Assembly: GCF_019656015.1 (NCBI RefSeq)
Contig: NZ_BPKW01000012.1
Span: 1-49,136, forward strand
DNA length: 49,136 nucleotides
Reading direction: 5' to 3'
DNA from: Leuconostoc inhae
GTDB taxonomy: Bacteria > Bacillota > Bacilli > Lactobacillales > Lactobacillaceae
The notes below the pieces were generated by a model. That model did no database searches, had not been told where the DNA came from, and worked only from the letters and a program-made list of their open reading frames with translations. A program made the translations under genes and the position numbers. Below, piece after piece: positions 8,436 to 18,632 of this stretch; the first letter of the stretch is position 1, and every line of letters starts with the position of its first letter.

Positions 8436-10520
8436 ATGAATAATAATCAAAAAGGTGGTTTCTTAAAAAGTTCTATCTTCTATGTTTTCATTTTTCTTGC
8501 TGTAGTTGGTATGATTTATGGTTTGTTTGGTAACGATAAGTCAACTTCTAAAACCTTAACATCAAGTGAATTTTTGAAAGCATTGAGTGATAAAGACCTT
8601 AAGTCAATCACAGTGCAGCCAGGAAATGGTATTTATAATATTTCTGGTGAATATAGAGAAGCAAAGACTGTAAAATCTGATAAGGGTTTTAATATTTTAC
8701 AGCAGTCACAAAAGGTCACAAAGTTCACTTCAACTGTACTGCCAAATGATGCATCATTGAAATCAGTGACAGATACAGCTAAAACGACTAAAACTGATCT
8801 GGTAACTAAACAACAGGAGTCATCTGGTTTTTGGTTAAATCTCTTAGTGTCGGTTGTACCAATTGTACTGATTGTTGGTGTCTTTTATCTAATGATGAGT
8901 CAAGCAGGTGGCAAGGGCGGTCAAGGCGGTATGATGAGTTTTGGCAAGTCTAAAGCTAAGCCATCAGATCCAAAAGATAATAAGGTGCGTTTCTCTGATG
9001 TAGCTGGTGCAGAAGAAGAAAAGCAAGAATTAGTTGAAGTTGTTGAATTCTTAAAATCACCTAAAAAATTCGTTAATTTAGGTGCACGTATTCCAAAGGG
9101 TGTTTTACTTGAAGGCCCTCCGGGAACTGGTAAAACATTGTTAGCTAAAGCTGTTGCCGGTGAAGCAAACGTACCATTCTTTTCAATGTCTGGATCAGAT
9201 TTCGTTGAAATGTTTGTTGGTGTTGGTGCTTCACGTGTTCGTGATTTGTTTGAAAATGCTAAAAAGTCAGCGCCAGCTATTATCTTCATTGATGAAATAG
9301 ATGCCGTTGGTCGTCGCCGTGGTACTGGTATGGGTGGCGGAAATGATGAACGTGAACAAACATTGAACCAAATTTTGATTGAAATGGATGGCTTTGAAGG
9401 CTCAGAAGGTGTTATCATTCTTGCCTCTACTAACCGTTCTGATGTATTAGATCCAGCCTTGCTTCGTTCTGGTCGATTTGATCGTAAGATATTGATTGGC
9501 GCACCTGATGTTAAGGGGCGTGAAGCGATACTTAGTGTTCATGCTAAGAACAAGCCATTAGCTGATAATGTTGATTTGAAAGCAGTCGCACAACAAACAC
9601 CAGGTTATGTTGGTGCTGACTTGGAAAACCTTTTGAATGAAGCAGCTTTGTTGGCTGCTCGTCGTAACAAGAAAAAAGTGGATGCTTCAGATATTGATGA
9701 GGCTGAAGATCGTATTTTCCAAGGACCTGCTAAAACAAATCGTGGTATGTCTGAAAGAGAACGTCGGACAACCGCCTATCATGAAGCAGGGCATGCTTTG
9801 GTAGGACTGATTCGCTCTGAGGCTTCAATTGTTCGTAAAGTTACAATTGTACCGCGTGGTCGTATTGGTGGTTATGCGCTAATGACACCTAAGACAGATC
9901 GTTATAATTTACGTTACTCAGAAGCCAAAGAGCAATTGGCTGGGTTAATGGGTGGCCGAGCAGCTGAATTATTCATGTTTAATGAAGCAAGTTCGGGCGC
10001 TTCAAATGATTTCCAACAAGCAACTGGACTAACACGTCAAATGGTTACTGCGTTTGGTATGTCAGACAAATTGGGTATGGTTCAGTTAGAAGGCAATGCG
10101 AGTGTTGGTTATGCCGAACAAGCAGGCAATCGTGCCTATTCTGAAGAAACAGCGCGCTTGATTGATGAAGAAGTGCGTCGGTTGTCTAAAGAAGCTTTCG
10201 ATGATGCCACAAAAATTATTTCTGAGCATAAAGATAAGTTAATTGCTATTGCTGAAGCTTTACTAGAAGTAGAAACTTTGGACGAAAAGCAAATTAAAGA
10301 TATCTATGAAACAGGTAAGTTTACGCGTAAAGATATTCAAGAAAACGATGAGTTGGCAACAGCCAAGTCGTTTGATGAAGCCAAAGCAGCAGTCGATGCT
10401 AAGGATTCTGAGGCGGAAGCACGTTTTGAACATCATGATGAATCTGAAGAAGATGATCATTCAGAAGCTGATCACTCAAGCGACTCTTCAAATGATGACA
10501 ATGCTGATGAAAATAAGTAA
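8436..10520 (+). CDS. ftsH: ATP-dependent zinc metalloprotease FtsH
   Basis: 694 residues. Two membrane segments (~12-30 and ~131-154) flank an extracellular domain. The AAA+ domain has Walker A GPPGTGKT at 227-234, IIFIDEIDA Walker B and the second region of homology with RSGRFDRK. The M41 protease has HEAGH at 449-453. The last ~50 residues are very acidic and His-rich, as in many lactobacillar FtsH. It degrades membrane and regulatory proteins. The tilS-hpt-ftsH order is conserved in Firmicutes. GGGGAAA precedes the ATG. Confidence 0.97.
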   Translation: MNNNQKGGFLKSSIFYVFIFLAVVGMIYGLFGNDKSTSKTLTSSEFLKALSDKDLKSITVQPGNGIYNISGEYREAKTVKSDKGFNILQQSQKVTKFTSTVLPNDASLKSVTDTAKTTKTDLVTKQQESSGFWLNLLVSVVPIVLIVGVFYLMMSQAGGKGGQGGMMSFGKSKAKPSDPKDNKVRFSDVAGAEEEKQELVEVVEFLKSPKKFVNLGARIPKGVLLEGPPGTGKTLLAKAVAGEANVPFFSMSGSDFVEMFVGVGASRVRDLFENAKKSAPAIIFIDEIDAVGRRRGTGMGGGNDEREQTLNQILIEMDGFEGSEGVIILASTNRSDVLDPALLRSGRFDRKILIGAPDVKGREAILSVHAKNKPLADNVDLKAVAQQTPGYVGADLENLLNEAALLAARRNKKKVDASDIDEAEDRIFQGPAKTNRGMSERERRTTAYHEAGHALVGLIRSEASIVRKVTIVPRGRIGGYALMTPKTDRYNLRYSEAKEQLAGLMGGRAAELFMFNEASSGASNDFQQATGLTRQMVTAFGMSDKLGMVQLEGNASVGYAEQAGNRAYSEETARLIDEEVRRLSKEAFDDATKIISEHKDKLIAIAEALLEVETLDEKQIKDIYETGKFTRKDIQENDELATAKSFDEAKAAVDAKDSEAEARFEHHDESEEDDHSEADHSSDSSNDDNADENK

Positions 10521-10526
10521 AATAGG

Positions 10527-10551
10527 AGTTGACGGTAGCGTCAACTTTTTT
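10527..10551 (+). terminator. Terminator after ftsH
   Basis: AGTTGACG-GTAG-CGTCAACT stem-loop (10527-10546) followed by a T-run. Confidence 0.8.
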
Positions 10552-10591
10552 ATTGTAAATAATCGATAATATCTAAAAAAGAAAGAAAAAA

Positions 10592-11488
10592 ATGGCAGAT
10601 CAATTTATTAAAGCAATAACCAAAAATAAATATTTCCGTGCCTATGCTTTGAATGGTACTAATCTTGTAGGTCAAGCAACCGCAGCACATGAAACATCTC
10701 GATTGGCTTCTGTTGTATTAGGCCGAGGTCTTTTGGCCACGAGTTTGACTGCACAATCCGTCCTTAAAGGTGAAGAGCGGATGTCAATTCAGATTAATGG
10801 TCGTGGCCCGATTGGTAATGTGGTCGTGGAGGCAGATGCTAAAGGCAGTGTACGTGGCTACGTCACCAATGATAAGTTAACAGCTATTTTTGATGATAAT
10901 AACCAATTAGACGTTGCGCAAGCGGTAGGAACTAATGGCTTTTTACAAATTACTAAATTTGCGCCATACTCAAATCCTTATATTGGTCAAAGCCAGCTAG
11001 TATCTGGTGAAATTGGCGATGATTTCACATATTATCTGGCCCAATCAGAACAGATTCCTTCAGTTGTTGGTGTTTCTGTGTATATGAACGACGATGATTC
11101 AGTAAAATCTGCTGGTGGGTTTTTAGTTCAAGCATTGCCCGACGCCACTGATGAAGCAATTGATCAACTTGAGGCAGAGTTAAAAAATATGAAACCCTTG
11201 TCTGATATGTTGATCGACAATTATACACCTTTACAAATATTGGAAGCCATTTTTGGAGAGGGTGAGGTTGAAATCTTGCAAGTCGCTGGTGTTGGTTTAG
11301 CAGCAGAGCCAACAAAAGAGGCTTATCGCGACATGTTAACAACACTACCTGCTATTGAAATTCAAGCTATGATTGATGAAGATAATGGTGCTGAAATTGT
11401 TGGTAAATTTTCAGGTAAACGCTATTTCTTTACACCTGAAGAATTGCAAGACGTTATTTTGGAAATTAATGCTAATAACGCTGACTGA
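10592..11488 (+). CDS. hslO: Hsp33-family chaperone HslO lacking all cysteines
   Basis: 298 residues, aligning along the whole Hsp33 fold (N-terminal MADQFIKAITKNKYFRAYA, GRGPIGNVVVEADAKG, then LSDMLIDNYTPLQILEAIFG). In canonical Hsp33 the C-terminal domain binds zinc through CxC...CxxC and the holdase is switched on by oxidation. Here the equivalent stretches read VAGVGLAAEPTKEAY and EIVGKFSGKRYFFT, and no cysteine occurs anywhere in the protein. Redox switching by zinc release therefore looks impossible. It may be constitutively active, heat-activated or repurposed. The gene otherwise looks intact and lies between ftsH and lysS. Confidence 0.9.
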   Translation: MADQFIKAITKNKYFRAYALNGTNLVGQATAAHETSRLASVVLGRGLLATSLTAQSVLKGEERMSIQINGRGPIGNVVVEADAKGSVRGYVTNDKLTAIFDDNNQLDVAQAVGTNGFLQITKFAPYSNPYIGQSQLVSGEIGDDFTYYLAQSEQIPSVVGVSVYMNDDDSVKSAGGFLVQALPDATDEAIDQLEAELKNMKPLSDMLIDNYTPLQILEAIFGEGEVEILQVAGVGLAAEPTKEAYRDMLTTLPAIEIQAMIDEDNGAEIVGKFSGKRYFFTPEELQDVILEINANNAD

Positions 11489-11491
11489 CCT

Positions 11492-11520
11492 TTGAGATTG
11501 AGACTGATTTTTGGTATAGT
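11492..11520 (+). promoter_or_regulatory. lysS promoter
   Basis: TTGAGA (11492-11497), 17-nt spacer, TATAGT (11515-11520) with an extended TG. It starts just after the hslO stop. Confidence 0.65.
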
Positions 11521-11542
11521 AATTGTTAGTGACAACTTTTAG

Positions 11543-13111
<1,569 letters not shown>

Positions 13112-13129
13112 TTAATTATTAAAAAAGGC

Positions 13130-13159
13130 TTGACATAGACGGTAGTTATTAGATATAAT
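13130..13159 (+). promoter_or_regulatory. Promoter of first tRNA-Asn
   Basis: TTGACA (13130-13135), 18-nt spacer, TATAAT (13154-13159). Both boxes match consensus exactly, as expected for a stable-RNA gene. Confidence 0.85.
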
Positions 13160-13183
13160 AATTAAGTTGTGTTAAGCAATTAT

Positions 13184-13256
13184 TCCGACTTAGCTCAGTT
13201 GGTAGAGCACTTGACTGTTAATCAGGTTGTCGTCGGTTCGAGCCCGACAGTCGGAG
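13184..13256 (+). tRNA. tRNA-Asn (GTT), copy 1
   Basis: 73 nt. The acceptor stem TCCGACT/AGTCGGA is perfect, the D-arm is GCTC-GAGC, the anticodon loop is CTGTTAA with anticodon GTT, and the T-arm contains GGTTCGAGCC. CCA is not encoded. The anticodon stem has a T-G wobble where copy 2 has C-G. Confidence 0.97.
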
Positions 13257-13266
13257 TTTTATGAGA

Positions 13267-13294
13267 AGCAAATCTTTCGAGATTTGCTTTTTTT
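13267..13294 (+). terminator. Terminator after tRNA-Asn copy 1
   Basis: AGCAAATCT-TTCG-AGATTTGCT, a 9-bp stem with a TTCG tetraloop, followed by seven T. Confidence 0.9.
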
Positions 13295-13320
13295 GTGCAA
13301 TATTTTTATACCGAAAAGTG

Positions 13321-13349
13321 TTGACAAACAAGAGCGAAACTGGCATAAT
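13321..13349 (+). promoter_or_regulatory. Promoter of second tRNA-Asn and tRNA-Thr
   Basis: TTGACA (13321-13326), 17-nt spacer, CATAAT (13344-13349). Confidence 0.8.
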
Positions 13350-13373
13350 TAAATAGTTGTGTTAAGCAATTAT

Positions 13374-13446
13374 TCCGACTTAGCTCAGTTGGTAGAGCAC
13401 CTGACTGTTAATCAGGTTGTCGTCGGTTCGAGCCCGACAGTCGGAG
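13374..13446 (+). tRNA. tRNA-Asn (GTT), copy 2
   Basis: Identical to copy 1 except for one base that restores a Watson-Crick pair in the anticodon stem (CCTGA/TCAGG). CCA is not encoded. Followed 30 nt later by tRNA-Thr in the same transcript. Confidence 0.97.
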
Positions 13447-13475
13447 TTTTATGATAACTTCAATGTTATTTATTT

Positions 13476-13548
13476 GCCGATGTAGCTCAGTTGGTAGAGC
13501 ACGGGTATCGTAAACCTGGGGTCGGAGGTTCGATTCCTCTCGTCGGCA
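13476..13548 (+). tRNA. tRNA-Thr (CGT)
   Basis: 73 nt. Acceptor stem GCCGATG/CGTCGGC, D-arm GCTC-GAGC, anticodon loop ATCGTAA giving anticodon CGT (reads ACG), T-arm with GGTTCGATTCC, discriminator A, no encoded CCA. Confidence 0.95.
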
Positions 13549-13570
13549 CTAATTACGTTATATTATCGAG

Positions 13571-13597
13571 GTAAACCTTGACTGGTTTACTTTTTTT
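13571..13597 (+). terminator. Terminator after tRNA-Thr
   Basis: GTAAACC-TTGACT-GGTTTAC followed by seven T. Confidence 0.88.
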
Positions 13598-13652
13598 GTT
13601 TGCAATGGTAATTCATGTTATTATTTTAGTCGATTAGCAAGTTGAAATCATA

Positions 13653-13680
13653 TTGCTATTTATTACTTTTTTGGTATAAT
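13653..13680 (+). promoter_or_regulatory. Promoter of the C39-like surface protein gene
   Basis: TTGCTA (13653-13658), 16-nt spacer, extended -10 TGGTATAAT ending at 13680. An AGGGGGA Shine-Dalgarno precedes the ATG at 13724. Confidence 0.65.
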
Positions 13681-13723
13681 AAATAAGTTAAGGTTACACA
13701 TAAACCTAACTTTAGGGGGAAAT

Positions 13724-15637
13724 ATGAGAAACGAAACACAGCAACATCCTTTTTTTAAGTTAAAAAAAGTTGTCTGTATCACATCTATCACAACGCTTGC
13801 GATGGTTAGTTTTTTAACAAATTCGCAACAAGTGAGTGCTGATACAATTAAAGGTCATTCAGAGACCCAAATAAATAATGCCAGTTCAGATAATACGAGT
13901 CAAGTTTCTGCTAGTCAAGCTGAAAAATCTGAAACAATTACTAGTACTTCAACGGTACAATCGGCTAATATAACAGAGGCAACGGCAGCCAATTCAAGTA
14001 GCTCATCTAGCGTAACAGAAAAATCAGCAGATTCAGATAATCAAATTTCTGATAGTCAGGATAAATCAAAAGTAACAGGTCAAGCAATCAAGAATACTGA
14101 TAAAACGACGGCTAAAGTTGATCAGCCAACGAATAAGCCAGTTATCATTGATAGCTCAGAACAATCAATGATTGATAAATCAACACCAGTTGTGATAACA
14201 ACACCCAAAAATGGGTTTGTGACAGAAAATGGTCAAACGAAATATTACCAAAACGATGTCAAAGTTACAGGTGAAAAAAAGATTGATAATAATTGGTATA
14301 ATTTTGACAGTCAAGGGAATCAATCCAATGGCTTAACAAAATTAGCAAAGAAAACTGTTTATTATGATAATAATGGTAAAATGCACTACGGATATCTGAG
14401 TTCGGGTAGTACATATATGTTTTTTGACTTATTTGATGGCCATGCTACTACAGGGCTTAGAAAATATAATCAAGGTTTAGAGTATTATGGACAAGATTTT
14501 AAACAGGTTCGTAATAACTATGTCCGCACCAATGCAAAGACGATTTATTTCTTTGGTGCCAACGGTGATGCGGTAAAGGGCAGTCGTAAATATGGTAATA
14601 ATCAAATGGAGTATTATAGTAACGATTATAATCAAGTTCGTAATAACTATGTCCGCACCAATGCAAAGACAATTTATTTCTTTGGTGCCAATGGTGATGC
14701 GATAAAAGGCAGCCGTAAATATGGCAATAACCAAATGGAGTACTATAGTAACGATCATAATCAGGTGCGCAATAACTATGTCCGCACCAATGCAAAGACA
14801 ATTTATTTCTTTGGTGCTAATGGTGACGCAGTAAGAGGCACACGTTATTATGGTAACAGCAAAATGGAGTACTATGGTAACGATTATAACCAGTTGCGTA
14901 ACAGTTATGCCAAAACAGGCAATACTTATTATTATTTAGCTGCTAATGGCGATGCTGTTAAGGGATTTAGAAAGTATAGTCAAATTGGTTTAGAATACTA
15001 TGGTAATGACTATAAGCAGTACCGTAATCGTAATTTTAATGATACTAAAATGAATGCCTATCATGTTAATAAAGAAGGTGACGTTGATCGTGTCACATTA
15101 AAGCATACTTGGTATTCTCAATTAAACCAAGGCTACCCAGAAGGCTGTGAAGCAACTGCACTTCAAATAGCGCTTTCCAACAAAAATAAACATTATAGTT
15201 TGCCACAAATATATCAAGCTACTGGGTACGGCTTTGATAAGACACCTTCTACTGGCTTCTATGGTAATCCTAGCGGTTGGGGTAGTTCACGAACAGAAAC
15301 CGTGTTTGCTTCTAAGCTAGCTTCAAGTACACGTCGCTTTGATAGCGGCATTAGTGATTTGACAGGTGCTAAAACTAATGATGTTATCAGTGAAATACTC
15401 AATGGTAATCCTGTTGTAACTTGGGGTAATTATTATTGGCAATTAGGCCGTCCCCGTTCATTTCATGTGATGACTATTGTTGGTTATGATAATGGTAAGT
15501 TCTTAATTTCAGATCCTTATGCTTATTCAAAAAGAGAATATTTCGTTTCAACCAACACATGGCAGTATGTGAATAGTAATAATAAAGCAATTGGTTGGTC
15601 TACACCAAGCGCAATGAATGTTGTTGTTCGTGCCTGA
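13724..15637 (+). CDS. Secreted C39-like peptidase with glucan/cell-wall-binding repeats
   Basis: 637 residues. A long signal peptide (~1-39, hydrophobic core VCITSITTLAMVSFL, probable cleavage after VSA) is followed by a Ser/Thr-rich linker (~40-160), aromatic YYxND / YFFGANGDA repeats (~165-450) like those in Leuconostoc glucansucrases and choline-binding-type proteins, and a C-terminal peptidase C39-like domain (~460-637). The catalytic Cys is in YPEGCEATAL (C475), His in RSFHVMTIVGY (H581) and a downstream Asp/Asn in ISDPYAY. No LPxTG anchor is present, so attachment is probably through the repeats to glucan or wall polymers. The substrate is unknown; bacteriocin or peptide processing would be a guess. 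Confidence 0.8.
   Translation: MRNETQQHPFFKLKKVVCITSITTLAMVSFLTNSQQVSADTIKGHSETQINNASSDNTSQVSASQAEKSETITSTSTVQSANITEATAANSSSSSSVTEKSADSDNQISDSQDKSKVTGQAIKNTDKTTAKVDQPTNKPVIIDSSEQSMIDKSTPVVITTPKNGFVTENGQTKYYQNDVKVTGEKKIDNNWYNFDSQGNQSNGLTKLAKKTVYYDNNGKMHYGYLSSGSTYMFFDLFDGHATTGLRKYNQGLEYYGQDFKQVRNNYVRTNAKTIYFFGANGDAVKGSRKYGNNQMEYYSNDYNQVRNNYVRTNAKTIYFFGANGDAIKGSRKYGNNQMEYYSNDHNQVRNNYVRTNAKTIYFFGANGDAVRGTRYYGNSKMEYYGNDYNQLRNSYAKTGNTYYYLAANGDAVKGFRKYSQIGLEYYGNDYKQYRNRNFNDTKMNAYHVNKEGDVDRVTLKHTWYSQLNQGYPEGCEATALQIALSNKNKHYSLPQIYQATGYGFDKTPSTGFYGNPSGWGSSRTETVFASKLASSTRRFDSGISDLTGAKTNDVISEILNGNPVVTWGNYYWQLGRPRSFHVMTIVGYDNGKFLISDPYAYSKREYFVSTNTWQYVNSNNKAIGWSTPSAMNVVVRA
14504..14890 (+). repeat. Three near-identical 129-bp coding repeats
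   Basis: Units at 14504-14632, 14633-14761 and 14762-14890 each encode 43 residues beginning QVRNNYVRTNAKTIYFFGA. They differ at only a few, mostly third, positions, except for the end of unit 3. A more diverged unit follows. Such an array can expand or contract by slippage. Confidence 0.85.
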
Positions 15638-15660
15638 GTTAAAATTAATATAGTAATGTA

Positions 15661-15697
15661 AGCCGCGAAAGTTAAAGTAACTTTCGCGGCTTTTTTT
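15661..15697 (+). terminator. Strong terminator after the C39-like gene
   Basis: AGCCGCGAAAGTTA (15661-15674) pairs perfectly with TAACTTTCGCGGCT (15678-15691), with a 3-nt loop and seven T. Confidence 0.95.
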
Positions 15698-16114
15698 ATG
15701 TTTATCGTGTGGATTGTAATTTTAAAATAAATGTCAGTTTATGCGCATCAAAAATGTTAATTAACGGTACTTGGTATCATTGCGATCTAAGACTTACGTA
15801 GTAAAAAGTAGACATTTAATGAAATTTGGATATGATTGTGTTGGTAATAATCAAAGTAATTAGTGATTATTTATTATTTTGAGTGAAAAATTTAAGTGCT
15901 GTCGGAATTTAGATGACATAAGTTTAGAACGTTTTTGAAATTAAGTTAATAAAACAGATCATTCTTCAATTACACGAAAATGATATAATAATATTTAACA
16001 AATATCATGTAAAAAGTACAATTATATACTATAGTAGATTCAAGCAACTAGAGATATTGTGCTAGATTAAGGTGTTTACAAAGTATTAATTGCTATTATT
16101 TTTGAGGGACATAA
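15698..16114. other. AT-rich intergenic region upstream of the LacI gene
   Basis: 417 bp without a convincing ORF on either strand. A TATAAT at 15984-15989 could be the -10 of the regulator gene but has no good -35. I see no copy of the CCGGTACC operator found at 20125-20174, so autoregulation is not evident here. GAGGGAC precedes the regulator ATG. Confidence 0.5.
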
Positions 16115-17092
16115 ATGACTATAAAAATCGATGACGTCGCAGCGTTCGCTGGAGTTTCAAAAACGACTGTATCTAGGGTATTAAATAAGCGTGGCTATAT
16201 TAGTGATCTAACTAAACAAAAAGTTAATGATGCGATTATACAGTTAAATTACAGGCCCAATGAGGTAGCGCGCCAATTATTTAAAAAGAGAACTAAAATA
16301 GTGGGACTCATTTTTCCAACCGTTGATAATCCTTTTTTTGGACAGCTTGTATCTAGTTTGGAGTTGAAGTTGTTTGATTTAGGTTATAAGGTTTTAATCG
16401 GTAATTCTATGAATAATCCAGAAAAAGAAAAAAAGTATCTACAAGAGTTGCTCGCGCATCAGGTAGATGGACTAATTGTGGGCGCTCATAATTATGATAT
16501 TGAAGCGTACCAGACAGCAAATTTACCTATTGTTGCTATAGATCGTGTTATTAACAATGATGTACCAATAGTATCATCAGATAATTATCAAGGTGGTAAA
16601 TTGGCAACCGAGGCGTTAATAAACGGTGGGGCTAAAATTATTATCAATACGGATGGACCAGCATTTTTAAAAACACCAGCACATAAAAGAAATGACGCTT
16701 ATGTTGAAATTATGAAAAAAAATGGCTTATCACCTATTACTTACCTCATTGATTTCAGCTGGGATATAGATCAAAAACAGCAAGAAATAGAAAAAATGTT
16801 TGATTTATATCCAGAGATGGACGGTGTTTTTGCGACTAACGACATGGATGCTGTATTAATATGGCAAACAGCTAGTCGATTGGGCATTGATGTGCCTTCG
16901 GATTTGAAAATTGTTGGATATGATGGTGCGAATGTTACGCGGAGATTATTGCCAACCTTGACAACAATTAAGCAACCCATTGATGCAATGGCTGAGGCAG
17001 CCGTTGCATCACTTGTTAAACGAATGTCTGGTGTTCCTGTAGAAATGGAACAGGTTTTACCGGTCGAATTACAACACGGTCAAACTTGTTGA
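16115..17092 (+). CDS. LacI-family repressor of the fructan/sucrose-type locus
   Basis: 325 residues. The N-terminal LacI helix-turn-helix (IKIDDVAAFAGVSKTTVSRV) and hinge (YRPNEVARQL) are followed by a periplasmic-binding-protein-like effector domain (KIVGLIFPTVDNPFFGQL; later GVFATNDMDAV and KIVGYDG). It resembles ScrR-type sucrose/fructan repressors. The likely targets are the GH32-GH91 operon and the permease, through the inverted operator pair at 20125-20174. The inducer is probably the imported fructose-containing sugar or its phosphate. It is convergent with the GH91 gene. Confidence 0.82.
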   Translation: MTIKIDDVAAFAGVSKTTVSRVLNKRGYISDLTKQKVNDAIIQLNYRPNEVARQLFKKRTKIVGLIFPTVDNPFFGQLVSSLELKLFDLGYKVLIGNSMNNPEKEKKYLQELLAHQVDGLIVGAHNYDIEAYQTANLPIVAIDRVINNDVPIVSSDNYQGGKLATEALINGGAKIIINTDGPAFLKTPAHKRNDAYVEIMKKNGLSPITYLIDFSWDIDQKQQEIEKMFDLYPEMDGVFATNDMDAVLIWQTASRLGIDVPSDLKIVGYDGANVTRRLLPTLTTIKQPIDAMAEAAVASLVKRMSGVPVEMEQVLPVELQHGQTC

Positions 17093-17133
17093 AATTGATC
17101 GTTAAGCATGAAATGAATTTACAGGATAATATA

Positions 17134-17216
17134 AAAAGCAGAATGATGTTTTCATGTACAAGTCAGCCCAATGAAACAGACTTTTTACGTGTACATAGTT
17201 ATCATTTTGCTTTTTT
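17134..17216. terminator. Bidirectional terminator between convergent genes
   Basis: AAAAGCAGAATGAT near 17134-17146 pairs (one mismatch) with ATCATTTTGCTTTT near 17201-17214, and an inner ATGTACA/TGTACAT pair stabilises the long loop. A-run and T-run flanks allow use from both sides. Confidence 0.65.
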
Positions 17217-17221
17217 AGTGA

Positions 17222-18565
17222 TTAAATAATAATAGGTGTTGCTCTTAATGCGTTTTTTTGTTTGTCTAAAATAATTTGTATGTCGGTACCGGAATCTAAA
17301 ACGGTATTTTCATTTGATAAGTCATCAATGACCACTGATAACATGGCTAACGGATCTTGTTTTGTAACTTGTAATAAAGAATCTACTTGTGCAGCGAATG
17401 CTGAATCACCTGATTCGGTATTTGCTGCCTTGGCAACACAATTGTTATTTGAAATATAATTTTTTGAGCCGCTTAGTACGTGAATAATAACTGGTTTTTC
17501 ATTTTTTGGCTTAATATATTCAGAATCAATAATTTCTGAGAAGTGATTGCCTATAATTGAATTATTATTGCCATGAATTGCTAATAATCCAAACGTGTCA
17601 AGTAACCCATTATCATGAATTTGCATTGGAATCCAAGGCTCACGATCCCGTAGAAAATGATTTGCGGTAATTAGATTTTCAGATGAATCATTTTCTAAAA
17701 TAACCATGCCGGGATAAAATGAATGAAGAATGTTATTTGAAATGAGAGATCGAGTAACACTATTTAAGTGAATTGAACTTTTCCCGCGTGGGAAAATATT
17801 ATTAGATGAAATTAATATTTGAGCAAAGTTTTCTGAATAGATTGAATAGCCTTTAAATCCAGCGCCGATTAGATTATCTGTAACCTTAGAAGCTTGACCC
17901 CAGCCACGCAGTTCAATACAATTACCACACTCTGCAATAAAATTATCATGAATTGTTAGTGCATCAGCGTTGTATACTATTAAACCGTGTTCTAGATAGA
18001 CAAGGCCCATACCAGATATTTTGAAAGAGTCTTGTGCATCAGCAATATAAATACCAGTTTTGCCGTTGACATAAGTATTTTCAACATTAGGTTCACTACT
18101 GCCGTCAGATATAAAATGAAGTCCATCGATGCAAAAGTTACTGAATTCGACTGAACTAATTCGTGGGCTTCCTGTACGATGCACATAAAAAGCAGCATTT
18201 TGATGTTCTAAGTCATTACTATCATAAGATAATTCATTAAGTATTCGACTGCCACCCGGCCATAGCTCGTGTAAGTTTGGCCATTCTTCTTCGGGTACAT
18301 TAAATCGAATGCTGGAAGATGTAAACCCATGTCCAGAACCTACGATTTTTAAAAAGCTAATATCAATGATGATTTGTGTTTTGAGATGATAATCAGCAGG
18401 GGGTAAGTAAATAACTGCACCTGGTTTACCACCATCATTGCTGTCAATGTCTGTTTGCCTTGTTTTAATATCTGAAATAATGCTGTTAATGACTTCACCG
18501 ATATCTGTGTATGGATTACCAATTGGCCAATTAGTCACATCATAATAATTTGTTTGTGTCATCAT
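17222..18565 (-). CDS. GH91 family protein: difructose anhydride hydrolase / inulin fructotransferase
   Basis: 447 residues, the usual GH91 size. GH91 has right-handed beta-helix enzymes that interconvert inulin ends, difructose anhydrides (DFA I/III) and inulobiose. Family-like segments include VTNWPIGNPYTDIGEVINSI, VIYLPPADYHLKTQIIIDIS and LKIVGSGHGFTSSSIRFN. D207 and E218 (HDNFIAECGNCIEL) are 11 residues apart, the spacing I recall for the catalytic Asp/Glu pair of inulin fructotransferase. There is no signal peptide, so it works inside the cell. That favours DFA hydrolysis to inulobiose over extracellular inulin depolymerisation. It lies 67 bp downstream of the GH32 gene in one operon. 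A second ATG three bases in (18562) has better spacing to AGGAG. Confidence 0.75.
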   Translation of the reverse strand: MMTQTNYYDVTNWPIGNPYTDIGEVINSIISDIKTRQTDIDSNDGGKPGAVIYLPPADYHLKTQIIIDISFLKIVGSGHGFTSSSIRFNVPEEEWPNLHELWPGGSRILNELSYDSNDLEHQNAAFYVHRTGSPRISSVEFSNFCIDGLHFISDGSSEPNVENTYVNGKTGIYIADAQDSFKISGMGLVYLEHGLIVYNADALTIHDNFIAECGNCIELRGWGQASKVTDNLIGAGFKGYSIYSENFAQILISSNNIFPRGKSSIHLNSVTRSLISNNILHSFYPGMVILENDSSENLITANHFLRDREPWIPMQIHDNGLLDTFGLLAIHGNNNSIIGNHFSEIIDSEYIKPKNEKPVIIHVLSGSKNYISNNNCVAKAANTESGDSAFAAQVDSLLQVTKQDPLAMLSVVIDDLSNENTVLDSGTDIQIILDKQKNALRATPIII

Positions 18566-18632
18566 TTTTCTCCTAAGTTAATACTTTCCTTGATTTCATA
18601 TGTGCTTTTGGGTCATACAAGAAGCAGTGCAT

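Larger units (their letters stand above)
13165..13454 (+). repeat. 190-bp tandem duplication of a tRNA-Asn unit
   Basis: 13165-13264 and 13355-13454 are the same 100 bp except for one base. Each copy carries the same leader (AGTTGTGTTAAGCAATTAT), the whole tRNA and the same trailer. Spacing is 190 bp. The single difference is in the anticodon stem. The spacers, including a second promoter, differ, so the duplication is not brand new. Confidence 0.85.

Noticed and set aside
14477-14801. Long minus-strand ORFs opposite the 129-bp repeats
   Set aside because: They are mirror translations of the repeat array (periodic composition) with no start signals and no recognisable product.
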